DNA from: Anaerolineae bacterium | GTDB taxonomy: Bacteria > Chloroflexota > Anaerolineae > B4-G1 | Assembly: GCA_027079895.1 (NCBI GenBank) | Contig: JALWUZ010000111.1 | Coordinates: forward strand, 1-8,061 | Direction of reading: 5' to 3' | DNA length: 8,061 nucleotides | Shown: one piece after another, positions 1-7,270 of the stretch | Layout: the number at the start of each line of letters is the position of its first letter | How positions within the stretch are numbered: position 1 is the stretch's first letter | Notes under the pieces: generated by a model | What the model was told of the DNA's origin: nothing | The model's database searches: none | What the model saw: the letters and a program-made list of their open reading frames with translations, nothing else | Program-made: the position numbers and the translations under genes

Positions 1-1
1 G

Positions 2-1066
2 CCCTACACCGTGACCAACCCTTTCATCGTCACCGGCACCTCATACCAGGACGTGGGGCTGAGTGACGACACTTACTACTACAAAGTCTTCGCCATAGAC
101 GGCACGGGCAACGTCGGCCCTACCTCCAACGAGGTGAGCGCAGACGTCACCGTCGGCAGCGACCTGCCCCTCAACGGCACCCTGGCCTACTACTCCGGCG
201 GCAACATCCGCCTCGACGACCTGCCGGGCCTGAGCAACGGGCGCACTCTGGCGCAGGGGGAGTCGCCCCACTTCTCCCCCGACGGGAGCCGAGTCTACTA
301 TTACAGCGGCGGCGCCATCCTCTCCCGGCCCGTCGGCGGCGGCAACGCCCAGACCCACTACTCCGACGCCGACCTGACTCCTTGGTTCGACATTCCGAAC
401 GATACCAACTACTTTGCCCGCATCGAGCAGCAGTCCTACGCCGGCATCAACCCCGACGAGATGTGCTACGCCTGGGAGCCGCGCTACGGCCCGTTCGACG
501 GAGACGACCTCTACGTCGCCAGCCAGACGATGGCCCAAAGTGTGGCGCTCTCCCCCGACCGGCAGTGGATGGCCTACACCACCGTTGGCTGGTGTACCGG
601 CCCGTCGCAGGGGCAGTACAGCGTCAGCCGGCTCTGCCTGGTCAACCTGAATACCCAGGGGAAGACCTGCACCGAGGACGCCCACAACTATCAGAACCCT
701 GATTTTGCCCCTTCCGGCGAGCGGCTGGCCTTCGCCGCCGACTTCAGCGGGCGGTACGAAATCTGGACGGCCCAGGTGCAGAGCGACGGAAGCCTGACCG
801 ACATGACCCAGTTGACCCGCAGCGATGACCGGTGGTCTTTGCAACCGGCCTGGTCATCCGACGGCAACTGGGTGGTGTTTGTGCAGGGCACGCCCGCCGG
901 TAGCGACGTGCGGCTGCCGGCCCTCCAAGATCCCCACTTGTACGCGGTGCGGAGAGACGGCGCGTCCCTCCGCTCGCTGAACATCGCCGGAGAAGAGCCG
1001 GCCTGGGATGGCGGAGGGCCGGCCGCGCTGAATTATCGGGCCTACCTGCCCGTGATAGTCAAATAG
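2..1066 (+). CDS. Secreted FN3 / PD40 beta-propeller protein, C-terminal part (5' partial)
   Basis: The reading frame is open from the left edge, so the real start lies outside the window; the GTG at 11 is an internal valine, and residues here are counted from it. The first ~48 residues look like the end of a fibronectin type III domain (YYYKVFAID, then GPTSNEVSADV). A TolB/PD40-like propeller follows, with blade motifs SPDGSRVYY (~89), SPDRQWMAY (~181), APSGERLAF (~233) and SSDGNWVVF (~282). Such propellers usually bind proteins or polysaccharides; no catalytic motif is visible. The protein ends AYLPVIVK, almost the same ending as the next protein, which suggests an exported, surface-associated product. 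It is first in a plus-strand operon, with 11 bp to the next gene. Domain types are fairly sure; the exact role is unknown. Confidence 0.85.
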   Translation, partial: PYTVTNPFIVTGTSYQDVGLSDDTYYYKVFAIDGTGNVGPTSNEVSADVTVGSDLPLNGTLAYYSGGNIRLDDLPGLSNGRTLAQGESPHFSPDGSRVYYYSGGAILSRPVGGGNAQTHYSDADLTPWFDIPNDTNYFARIEQQSYAGINPDEMCYAWEPRYGPFDGDDLYVASQTMAQSVALSPDRQWMAYTTVGWCTGPSQGQYSVSRLCLVNLNTQGKTCTEDAHNYQNPDFAPSGERLAFAADFSGRYEIWTAQVQSDGSLTDMTQLTRSDDRWSLQPAWSSDGNWVVFVQGTPAGSDVRLPALQDPHLYAVRRDGASLRSLNIAGEEPAWDGGGPAALNYRAYLPVIVK

Positions 1067-1077
1067 AGGAGGTCAAG

Positions 1078-4000
1078 ATGAACTCACGGGTTAGAATCAC
1101 AAACTCTCTGCTGGTGATAGCGGCGATTGACGTTTTCGCCCTCGTCGTCCTTCTGGTGGCCCTGGGAGGCGGCGGCGTGCCCGTCCGGGCCGACCCCGGC
1201 GTGCTCTACGTCAGTTCCACTTGCAGCGGTGCGCCGTCCCCCTGCTACACCACCATCCAGGAAGCCGTAGATGCCGCCTCCTCCGGCGACGAAATCCACA
1301 TCGCCCAGGGCACTTACACCGGCGTTCGGCAGCGGGCCGGCATAACCCAGGTAGTCTACATCACCAAAGACCTGACGCTCCTCGGCGGCTGGAACGGCGA
1401 TTTCACCGTCCGCGACCCGTCCGCCTATCCGGCCATCGTGGACGCGCAGGGGTTGGGGCGGGGCATAGTCATCTCCGGCCCGGTGACGGCGACGCTCGAC
1501 GGGCTGAAAATCACCGGCGGGAACGCTGCCGGGCTGAAGGGCGGGTACGCTTTCTCGCTCTACGATTCCGGCAGCGGGCTGTACATTTTTACCGCCACCG
1601 TCGCGCTCAGCGACTGTCTCATCTCCGGCAACGTCGTCTCTCCCTACACCTACAGCATCGGCGGCGGTATCTACGCTCACAAGGCGAACTTAACCATTCA
1701 GGGCGGCCGGATTTACACTAACGTCGCCTGGTACGGCGGTGGAATCGCCTTGTGGGAAAGTCGAACCGTCATGACCGGGACGGTCGTTGACGACAACGCG
1801 GTAGTGCCCGTGTCCAACTACGGGGGGTGCGGGGGCGGCCTCTACTTTTTCTACGGCGGTCTGACCGGCTCCGGGTTGGACGTCGTGGACAACGAGGGGG
1901 CTACCGGCGGGGGGCTGTGTCTGGACGGCACGAGGGACTGGAAAGCGACGCTTCAGGACACAAAGATCCATCACAACCGGAGCGACTGGGGGGGCGGCCT
2001 CATGGTGCAAGGCATTGCGTTGACCATAACCCGGAGTTATATCTACAGCAACACGGCTACTGGGGACGGCGGGGGCCTCTGGAACGGGCTGGGCGACGTG
2101 CTGTTATCCGACTGCGCCATCCACCACAACCGGGCCGGACAGAACGGAGGAGGGGGGTACGGCAATTCCCTGAGGCTGGTGAACGACGACGTGTACGCCA
2201 ACGTCGCCCGCGAGGGTGGCGGTATCTACAGTCCTATCTTGGAGGTGACGAGCAGCAAGATACACGACAACGTCGCCAGAGAGGGCGGCGGCGTTTACGG
2301 CGGTCTGGCCGCTTGCGACGCTGTCCACATCGCGGATAACACGGCCGGCTGGCGGGGCGGCGGACTGTACCTCGAACGGGGAAGCACGTGCCGGAACGTC
2401 ATCATCGCCAAGAACATCCTCACCGAGACGACCGGGCAGGGAGCCGGAGGCTACTTGGTCGGCGACGACGACGCTTATCGCTTCCTCCACACCACGCTGG
2501 TAAGCAATACCGGCGGCGACGGCGTCGGGCTCTTCGTCACCAACACTGCCTGGTATGCCGGACAGGTTCGGTTCACCAATACCATCGTCGCCGGCCATGC
2601 CGGTGGAACCGGGATATGGGCGGCAGCGGGGAGCACCGTCACGCTGGCGGCTACGCTGTGGTATGCTAACGGGGCTCACGTCGGGGGGCCGGGAAGCGTC
2701 TCCACCGGCACGGTGAACATCTACGCCGACCCTGAGTTCACCGGCCCCGGCGCGGGCGACTACCACCTGACCTACGGCTCACCGGCTGTGGATGCCGGGG
2801 TGGATGCCGGTGTGACCAGCGACATAGACGATGAACCCCGCCCCGCCGGCGCGGCTCCCGACCTGGGCGCCGACGAGTACCCCTATGGCCTCTCACTGAC
2901 GCCGATGACGGACAGCGCCACCGTGAACCCCGGCGGATGGCATATCTACCACCACACCATCCAGAACATAGGCGTCGTCACCGACGCCTACACCCTCACC
3001 GTCGCCAGCAGTCGAGGATGGACGTCGTTGGGCAGCGCGTCGGTGGTCACGCTGTCGCCCGGTGACACCGCCGACGTGCTCCTCCTGGCCCAAGTGCCCG
3101 CCGACGCCCCCGGCCTGGCGCGGGAGGTGGCCGTGCTCATCGCCGTCTCCCACGCCGCCTCTGTCGTCTCCGCCACGGCGGTAGACACGACGACGGTCTC
3201 CTGCACTCCGCCGGCCGGAGCCGCCTTCACCTGGTCGCCCGCGCAGCCGGAGACCGGCGAGACGGTGCAATTCACCGGCACCGTCGCCTCCGGCTCGTCG
3301 CCGCTGACCTACACCTGGGCTTTCGGCGACGGGGGCGATGGGCAGGGGAAGTCGGTCGCCCACACCTACACCCAGAGCGGCACCTACACCGTCCGGCTCA
3401 CCGTGACCAACCCCTGCGGCTTCGTCTCCGCCGCGGACGCGCTGACCGTGACCGGAGGGGCGGTCACGCCGCGCTACGCGGTCACGCTGACGCCGATCAC
3501 CCGCTCCACCCAGGTCGCCCCCGGCGGGACGGCGGTCTACACCCACACTTTGCGCAACACCGGCAACGTCGCCGATACCTACACCGTCACGCTCACCAGT
3601 TCCCAGGGATGGGCCAGGCTGGCGGGTGGCGGGACGGCCGACATCGCCCCCAACCTCGCGCCCCAGGCCACGGCTGTTGTGACGGTGGAAGTGGCCGTGC
3701 CCGTAACGGCGTCGGCGGGGGCGGTGGAAGTGGCGACGGTCGAGGTCACGTCGTGGGCCGAGCCGACCGTCGCGGCTACGGCGGTGGACACGACGACGGT
3801 CTCCTGCACCCCGCCGGCCGGGGCCGCCTTCACCTGGTCGCCCGCGCAGCCGGAGACCGGCGCGACGGTGCAATTCACCGGCACCGTTGCTTCTGGCTCG
3901 TCGCCGCTGACCTACACCTGGGCTTTCGGCGACGGGGGCGACGGGCAGGGGAAGTCGGTCGCCCACACCTACACCCAGAGCGGCACCTACACCGTCCGGC

Positions 4001-4443
4001 TCACCGTAACCAACCCCTGCGGCTTCGTCTCCGCCGCGGACGCGCTGACCATAACCGGAGGGGCGGTCACGCCGCGCTACGCGGTCACGCTGACGCCGAT
4101 CACCCGCTCCGCCCAGGTCGCCCCCGGCGGGACGGCGGTCTACACCCACACTTTGCGCAACGTCGGCAACGTCGCCGATACCTACACCGTCACGCTCACC
4201 AGTTCCCAGGGATGGGCCGGGCTGGTGGGCGGCGGAACGGTCAACCTCGCGCCCCAATCAGCGGTTGTGGTGACGGTGGTAGTGGCCGTGCCGCCGACGG
4301 CGACGGCGGGGAAGGAAGATGTGGCTGTGGTCAAGGCCGTCTCCTGGGCCGCGCCGGAACTCATCGTCACGGCAGTGGACACCACGACGGTGGTCACGAA
4401 GGAGAGCCATCTCTACCTGCCGCTGGTGTTGCGCCGCTGGTGA
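1078..4443 (+). CDS. Secreted right-handed beta-helix protein with choice-of-anchor Q, NEW3-like and PKD domains
   Basis: This is a 1121-residue predicted surface protein. The ATG at 1078 follows AGGAGG (1067-1072) by 5 bp. Residues ~9-31 are a hydrophobic signal segment, with a possible signal peptidase site at VRA-DP (38/39). Residues ~45-550 form a Pmp-like right-handed beta-helix: about eleven coils each carry a GGG(I/L/V)-type turn, many followed by D/H-N-type ladders. Residues ~551-601 resemble the choice-of-anchor Q region (DPEFTGPGAGDYHL, GSPAVDAG, DLGADEY). Then come NEW3-like 1 (~603-701), PKD 1 (~711-795), NEW3-like 2 (~799-900), PKD 2 (~912-996) and NEW3-like 3 (~1000-1100), with the linker VDTTTV ending each NEW3 unit. 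The C terminus is LYLPLVLRRW. Beta-helices of this kind can be carbohydrate-active enzymes or adhesins; no lyase or hydrolase active site can be assigned, so adhesion or structural display is as likely as enzymatic activity. Confidence 0.9.
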   Translation: MNSRVRITNSLLVIAAIDVFALVVLLVALGGGGVPVRADPGVLYVSSTCSGAPSPCYTTIQEAVDAASSGDEIHIAQGTYTGVRQRAGITQVVYITKDLTLLGGWNGDFTVRDPSAYPAIVDAQGLGRGIVISGPVTATLDGLKITGGNAAGLKGGYAFSLYDSGSGLYIFTATVALSDCLISGNVVSPYTYSIGGGIYAHKANLTIQGGRIYTNVAWYGGGIALWESRTVMTGTVVDDNAVVPVSNYGGCGGGLYFFYGGLTGSGLDVVDNEGATGGGLCLDGTRDWKATLQDTKIHHNRSDWGGGLMVQGIALTITRSYIYSNTATGDGGGLWNGLGDVLLSDCAIHHNRAGQNGGGGYGNSLRLVNDDVYANVAREGGGIYSPILEVTSSKIHDNVAREGGGVYGGLAACDAVHIADNTAGWRGGGLYLERGSTCRNVIIAKNILTETTGQGAGGYLVGDDDAYRFLHTTLVSNTGGDGVGLFVTNTAWYAGQVRFTNTIVAGHAGGTGIWAAAGSTVTLAATLWYANGAHVGGPGSVSTGTVNIYADPEFTGPGAGDYHLTYGSPAVDAGVDAGVTSDIDDEPRPAGAAPDLGADEYPYGLSLTPMTDSATVNPGGWHIYHHTIQNIGVVTDAYTLTVASSRGWTSLGSASVVTLSPGDTADVLLLAQVPADAPGLAREVAVLIAVSHAASVVSATAVDTTTVSCTPPAGAAFTWSPAQPETGETVQFTGTVASGSSPLTYTWAFGDGGDGQGKSVAHTYTQSGTYTVRLTVTNPCGFVSAADALTVTGGAVTPRYAVTLTPITRSTQVAPGGTAVYTHTLRNTGNVADTYTVTLTSSQGWARLAGGGTADIAPNLAPQATAVVTVEVAVPVTASAGAVEVATVEVTSWAEPTVAATAVDTTTVSCTPPAGAAFTWSPAQPETGATVQFTGTVASGSSPLTYTWAFGDGGDGQGKSVAHTYTQSGTYTVRLTVTNPCGFVSAADALTITGGAVTPRYAVTLTPITRSAQVAPGGTAVYTHTLRNVGNVADTYTVTLTSSQGWAGLVGGGTVNLAPQSAVVVTVVVAVPPTATAGKEDVAVVKAVSWAAPELIVTAVDTTTVVTKESHLYLPLVLRRW
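3181..3783 (+). repeat. PKD + NEW3-like tandem unit, copy 1 (603 bp)
   Basis: This is an in-frame unit of 201 codons that begins at the VDTTTV codons and encodes one PKD domain followed by one NEW3-like domain. It is directly repeated in the next unit. Hand alignment of the first 420 bp finds about 14 substitutions and no gaps. The last ~145 bp are much less alike. Confidence 0.9.
3784..4374 (+). repeat. PKD + NEW3-like tandem unit, copy 2 (591 bp)
   Basis: This is the second in-frame copy, 197 codons, directly abutting copy 1. It is 12 bp shorter because four residues are missing in the NEW3-like part, just after the GGGT motif. A further VDTTTV begins at 4375, so the unit boundary is marked three times (3181, 3784, 4375). 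Confidence 0.9.
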
Positions 4444-4454
4444 GAGGAGGCGTA

Positions 4455-4940
4455 ATGAAAGCAACGACGCCTGGAAAACGAGAACGCCGTCTCGCGGCCC
4501 TGGCCTGGTTCAGAGGCCCGCTCACAGCCCTGGTCGTCTCCAAACTCGAGCCCGATTCCCCTTTCGTCACCTTCCAGACCCGTCAGGCCGCGCGTTTCTA
4601 CACCACGGCGCTCGTCATCGCCCTGGCCCTCGAGATCATCATGCTCCCCTTCCTCCTGCTGCTCCTCGTCGCCGTGGGGATACTGCTGGTCATGGTCTCC
4701 GTCGCCCTCATCAGCCAGAACCCCGACCTCATCGGTGGGGATTACCTGAACACCATCATGGCCGGGCTGCTCTTGAGCGTGCTGCCCGCCTGGGTAATCG
4801 CCATGATTCCGGCGGTGTTCACCCTGGGAGGGGCTCATCTGGTGGGGGTCGTCGCGGCCATCTTGGTGCTGAGAGGCCACGACGTGCGTCTCCCCCTCTT
4901 CGCGCGTCTGGTGGAAGCGAGGGAGAGCGGGGAGAGGTGA
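4455..4940 (+). CDS. DUF4870-like (Tic20-like) small integral membrane protein
   Basis: This is a 161-residue membrane protein. The ATG at 4455 is chosen because AGGAGG (4445-4450) lies 4 bp before it, right after the TGA of the preceding gene; the frame is open further upstream but only inside that gene. The N terminus is basic (KRERR). A hydrophobic stretch at ~12-29 is followed by a short loop with SPFVTFQTRQAARFY (35-49), matching the SPF(V)xFHxxQAxxF pattern of DUF4870/Tic20-like proteins. Further membrane segments lie at ~50-84 (probably two helices), ~101-122 and ~125-140. The tail RLPLFARLVE resembles the family's usual (Y)xxPLxxRLI ending. The family has no settled function in bacteria. 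Its place behind two exported proteins may hint at a membrane or export role, but that is inference. Confidence 0.75.
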   Translation: MKATTPGKRERRLAALAWFRGPLTALVVSKLEPDSPFVTFQTRQAARFYTTALVIALALEIIMLPFLLLLLVAVGILLVMVSVALISQNPDLIGGDYLNTIMAGLLLSVLPAWVIAMIPAVFTLGGAHLVGVVAAILVLRGHDVRLPLFARLVEARESGER

Positions 4941-4943
4941 GGT

Positions 4944-6350
4944 TTATCGCCTGCTCGCCTTCCTGAAATTAGCGGTGTAGTTCCGCCCCCGGCCATAACT
5001 TTCGGCGAAGGCGAGCCCGTGCCGTTCGGCCAGCGAGCGCACGGTCGGCAACGGCGTGAAGTCCGGGTCGCCCGGCTGCTCGGTGATGGACAGCAGCCCG
5101 CCGGGGCGGAGCACCCTGGCGACCTCCCGCAGGCCGGCCGCCGGGTCCGGCACCTCCCCCAGGACGGCGACGAGAAACACCACGTCGAAGGAGTCCCCGT
5201 CGAAAGGGAGGTGAACGGCGTCCCCCTGAACGACCCCCGTCCGGCGGCTCAGGCCGCTCCTCGCGAGTTTGCGCCGCGTCATTTGGAGCATCTCCGGCTG
5301 CAAGTCGAGCAGCGTCAGATGGCCGCGCGGGACGCGCCGCGCCACCTCGACGCTGAAATAGCCCGCACCGGGGCCGATCTCCAGCACTCGCGTTTCCTCC
5401 GTCAAGTGCAGCCGGTCGGCCAAAGCCTGGGGCGAGAGGATGAGCCGTCGTCCGGGGTGGTCCAGGATGAACGCGAACCGATACGGGCAGACCCCCTTCC
5501 CGAAGAAACCGCGCAGCGCCGGCCTTCCGGTCAGGGACTCCGCCCCCCAGATGGCGACGACCAGCGCCGACGCCCCGGCGAGCAACAACGTGCTGTACAG
5601 CCCGCCGCGCCCGCTCAGCGGCAGCAACTCGCCGGTGAAGTTCGCCATAAAGTGGAACAGGATGGCCGATAGCGTGCTGCGCCGGGTGTTGTTGTAAATC
5701 CACGTGAACAGAACCGAGATGACGACCGGCCCGGCCAGGTAAGCCCAGAAATCGGACGAGCCGAACCGCAGTTGGTCGTGCTGGTACGTGCCGGGCATGA
5801 AGAACAGGGGGACGTGCCAGAGGGCCCACATCGCCCCCAGGATGAGGCTGGACGTGAGGGCGTTGTAGCGGGCCTGCAACCCGTCCAGAGCGTAGCCGCG
5901 CCAGCCGAGTTCCTCCGGCAGCGGGCCGAACAGGAGGACGAAGAGCGCGAACGGCAGAATCCGCCACGGCGCGGCCAACAACCCTCTGGCCGTCTCGAAG
6001 GTCGGGGGCGGCGAGCCGGACAGTCGGCTCAGCCAGATGGCGAGGACGTTGACTGTGGGGAAGGTGAGCCAGATGACCAGGTGCCACCCCTTGCCGATGC
6101 GCCGATAGTCGAACACCCGCTCCCAGTAGTCCCGCCACCGGGCCCGGTCGCGGGTGCGGAGGATGAGCACGACTTCCGCCAGGGCCGGGCCGAACAGCCC
6201 CACCGCCCCGAACAGCACCGCCGGGAACTCCCAGACGTTCAGGCGGAGCAGAATCACTACCGCCCAGGAGAGCCACGAGATGCCCAGCGCGAGGGCGAAG
6301 AACCGTCCGGGATTGGCCTCTGGAGCCGGTCGCTCAGCGGAATCGCTCAT
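4944..6350 (-). CDS. Fusion of CPBP (CAAX-like) intramembrane protease and class I SAM-dependent methyltransferase
   Basis: This is a 468-residue protein. The ATG at 6350 follows GGAGG (complement of 6361-6365) by 10 bp and overlaps the trmO end by 17 bp; an upstream in-frame ATG at 6473 lies deep in trmO and is not used here. Residues ~15-275 form a multi-pass CPBP glutamic protease: motif 1 EELGWR (E146, E147, R151), motif 2 WALWH (H179), motif 3 HFMAN (H233, N237), all expected catalytic residues present. Residues ~281-468 form a Rossmann methyltransferase: entry segment GKGVCPYRFAFILDHP, SAM loop VLEIGPGAG (322-330), acidic D349 after strand 2, GDAVHLPF (D377), and LRPGGLLSITE (414-424). 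No ATG, GTG or TTG occurs in frame near the joint, so separate translation of the second domain is unlikely. CPBP proteins process prenylated proteins, peptides or bacteriocins; the methyl acceptor is unknown. It is last in the arsR operon. Confidence 0.88.
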   Translation of the reverse strand: MSDSAERPAPEANPGRFFALALGISWLSWAVVILLRLNVWEFPAVLFGAVGLFGPALAEVVLILRTRDRARWRDYWERVFDYRRIGKGWHLVIWLTFPTVNVLAIWLSRLSGSPPPTFETARGLLAAPWRILPFALFVLLFGPLPEELGWRGYALDGLQARYNALTSSLILGAMWALWHVPLFFMPGTYQHDQLRFGSSDFWAYLAGPVVISVLFTWIYNNTRRSTLSAILFHFMANFTGELLPLSGRGGLYSTLLLAGASALVVAIWGAESLTGRPALRGFFGKGVCPYRFAFILDHPGRRLILSPQALADRLHLTEETRVLEIGPGAGYFSVEVARRVPRGHLTLLDLQPEMLQMTRRKLARSGLSRRTGVVQGDAVHLPFDGDSFDVVFLVAVLGEVPDPAAGLREVARVLRPGGLLSITEQPGDPDFTPLPTVRSLAERHGLAFAESYGRGRNYTANFRKASRR

Positions 6351-6813
6351 CTGACCGCTGCCTCCGCACCCGCCCTTTAGCCCGCTCCAACCAGCCGACG
6401 CGCACCTCCGTCGGCTGGTCGAACTCCGGCACGTAGGGCTTGATGTCCAGCAGGGGAGTGCCGTCCAGGACATCCACGTTTTCGATCTCCAGGATGTTGC
6501 CCGTGATGCCCACCAGCCGCACGACGGACAGCCCCAGCGGATTGGGCCGCTTCGGGGCGCGGGTGGCGAACACCCCTCGCATCTCCACGTCCATAAAGGG
6601 GACGACCTCCAGGCGGGCCTCCCGCACCTGGTGGAAGTGGTAGAGCAGGATGATGTGCGAGAAGCCTTCCAGGTCTTTCAGGCCGGCGGCCAGTTCCGGC
6701 CTGATCTCCACCGTGCCCCGGACGCCGGACGCCCCGGACGGCTGGATGGGCATGCCGGCGATGTCCTTGAACGGGCTGTGAATCGTGCCGATGGGATGGT
6801 ACTTGATCTCCAC
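6334..6813 (-). CDS. trmO: TrmO-type tRNA (t6A37) N6-methyltransferase (TsaA/UPF0066 family)
   Basis: This is a 159-residue protein of the TrmO/TsaA family, which uses SAM to methylate N6-threonylcarbamoyladenosine at position 37 of some ANN-decoding tRNAs. The start IKYHPIGTIHSPFKD fits the family N terminus, then GFSHIILLYHFH (51-61), the signature ATRAPKRPNPLGLS (83-96) and LDGTPLLDIKPYVPEFD (116-132). It is close to the short single-domain length common outside the enterobacteria; the E. coli enzyme is longer through a C-terminal extension. The start is GTG (6811-6813), with GGAGGG (complement of 6817-6822) only 3 bp away. It lies 23 bp after the rhodanese stop and overlaps the next gene by 17 bp, so it is translationally linked. 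Short homologues may methylate other substrates. Confidence 0.9.
   Translation of the reverse strand: MEIKYHPIGTIHSPFKDIAGMPIQPSGASGVRGTVEIRPELAAGLKDLEGFSHIILLYHFHQVREARLEVVPFMDVEMRGVFATRAPKRPNPLGLSVVRLVGITGNILEIENVDVLDGTPLLDIKPYVPEFDQPTEVRVGWLERAKGRVRRQRSDERFR
6390..6419 (-). other. Perfect 10-bp inverted repeat inside the trmO 3' end
   Basis: The arms ACCAGCCGAC (6390-6399) and GTCGGCTGGT (6410-6419) are perfectly complementary, with a 10-base loop. In the minus-strand mRNA the loop contains GGAGGTGCGC, a Shine-Dalgarno-like sequence. It lies about 40-70 bases before the start codon of the protease-methyltransferase gene. It has no U-tract, so it is not an intrinsic terminator. It may fold in the mRNA and affect translation of the next gene, or may be chance in GC-rich coding DNA. 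Confidence 0.45.
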
Positions 6814-6836
6814 GTGCCCTCCGACGCGGCGCAGGG

Positions 6837-7232
6837 TCAGGACTGGGCTGCCTTCAACGCCCGTATCCCGCCGGGCATCAGTTCGGGGAGCAGGTTATCG
6901 TACCCAGTCCTGATGATGCGGACGTTGTCGAACCCCTGGGCGTGCAGGTAGGCGAAGGCCACGTTGGAGCGGTCCCCGCCGGAGCAGAAAGTGGCGACCA
7001 GTTTGTCGCGTGGAACCTCGTCCAGCCGGTCGGGCAGTTGGTAGATGGGGATGTGGAGGGCGAAGGGCAGGGCGACGAACTCGGTCTCCGCGTCGTCCCG
7101 CACGTCCAGCAAGACCGCCTCCCCACGCGCCCACATTTTGAGGAAGGCCGGAGGGTCAATCTTGTGCTGACCGGTGCTCCAGTAATCGAAATCGAGACTG
7201 CGCATCCACTCATCGAACGCCGATTGGGACAT
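6837..7232 (-). CDS. Single-domain rhodanese (sulfurtransferase)
   Basis: This is a 131-residue cytoplasmic protein with one rhodanese domain and no signal peptide. Key features are LLDVRDDAE (41-49), the active-site loop CSGGDRS (C83 to S89), whose cysteine would carry the persulfide, and GFDNVRIIRTGYDNL (100-114), the usual end-of-domain segment. The ATG at 7232 is preceded by AGGAGG (complement of 7241-7246) at 8 bp; the longer frame reaching 7400 would run back over arsR and is not used. Rhodaneses move sulfane sulfur from thiosulfate, persulfides or polysulfides to thiols or cyanide. It sits second in an ArsR-controlled operon, which fits sulfur or metal(loid) stress handling, but the substrate cannot be read from the sequence. 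Confidence 0.9.
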   Translation of the reverse strand: MSQSAFDEWMRSLDFDYWSTGQHKIDPPAFLKMWARGEAVLLDVRDDAETEFVALPFALHIPIYQLPDRLDEVPRDKLVATFCSGGDRSNVAFAYLHAQGFDNVRIIRTGYDNLLPELMPGGIRALKAAQS

Positions 7233-7240
7233 CTTGTCCA

Positions 7241-7246
7241 CCTCCT
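7241..7246 (-). promoter_or_regulatory. Strong ribosome binding site of the rhodanese gene
   Basis: AGGAGG (followed by T, a near-perfect anti-16S match) reads on the minus strand 8 bases before the ATG at 7232. It decides the start against the longer open frame that runs into arsR. Confidence 0.85.
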
Positions 7247-7270
7247 CGTGAAAGATTGTGATTGTCGCAA

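Noticed and set aside
41..844. 267-codon open frame on the minus strand
   Set aside because: It is antisense to the propeller gene, with low-complexity Gly/Val-rich translation and no ribosome binding site or family match.
2893..4257. 454-codon open frame on the minus strand
   Set aside because: It is fully antisense to the PKD/NEW3 region, rich in Arg, Gly and Asp with no recognisable domain. Its length comes from GC-rich codon structure copied by the tandem duplication.
3181..4374. CRISPR-like or satellite repeat array
   Set aside because: There are only two copies, the unit is ~600 bp and it is in frame, encoding PKD and NEW3-like domains; it is a protein domain duplication.
4969..6276. 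435-codon minus-strand frame overlapping the fusion gene in another phase
   Set aside because: The Arg/Ala/Pro/Gly-rich translation lacks any motif, while the frame ending at 4944 holds complete protease and methyltransferase motifs.
5019..6380. Long plus-strand frames (5019-5672 and 5772-6380)
   Set aside because: Both are antisense shadows of the fusion gene, with Gln/Arg/Pro-rich translation and no domain.
6351..6473. Upstream ATG start (6473) for the protease-methyltransferase
   Set aside because: The extra 41 residues lie inside trmO in another frame, look non-native (Ser/Cys/Arg-rich) and lack family similarity. The ATG at 6350 gives a normal CPBP N terminus and a GGAGG site.
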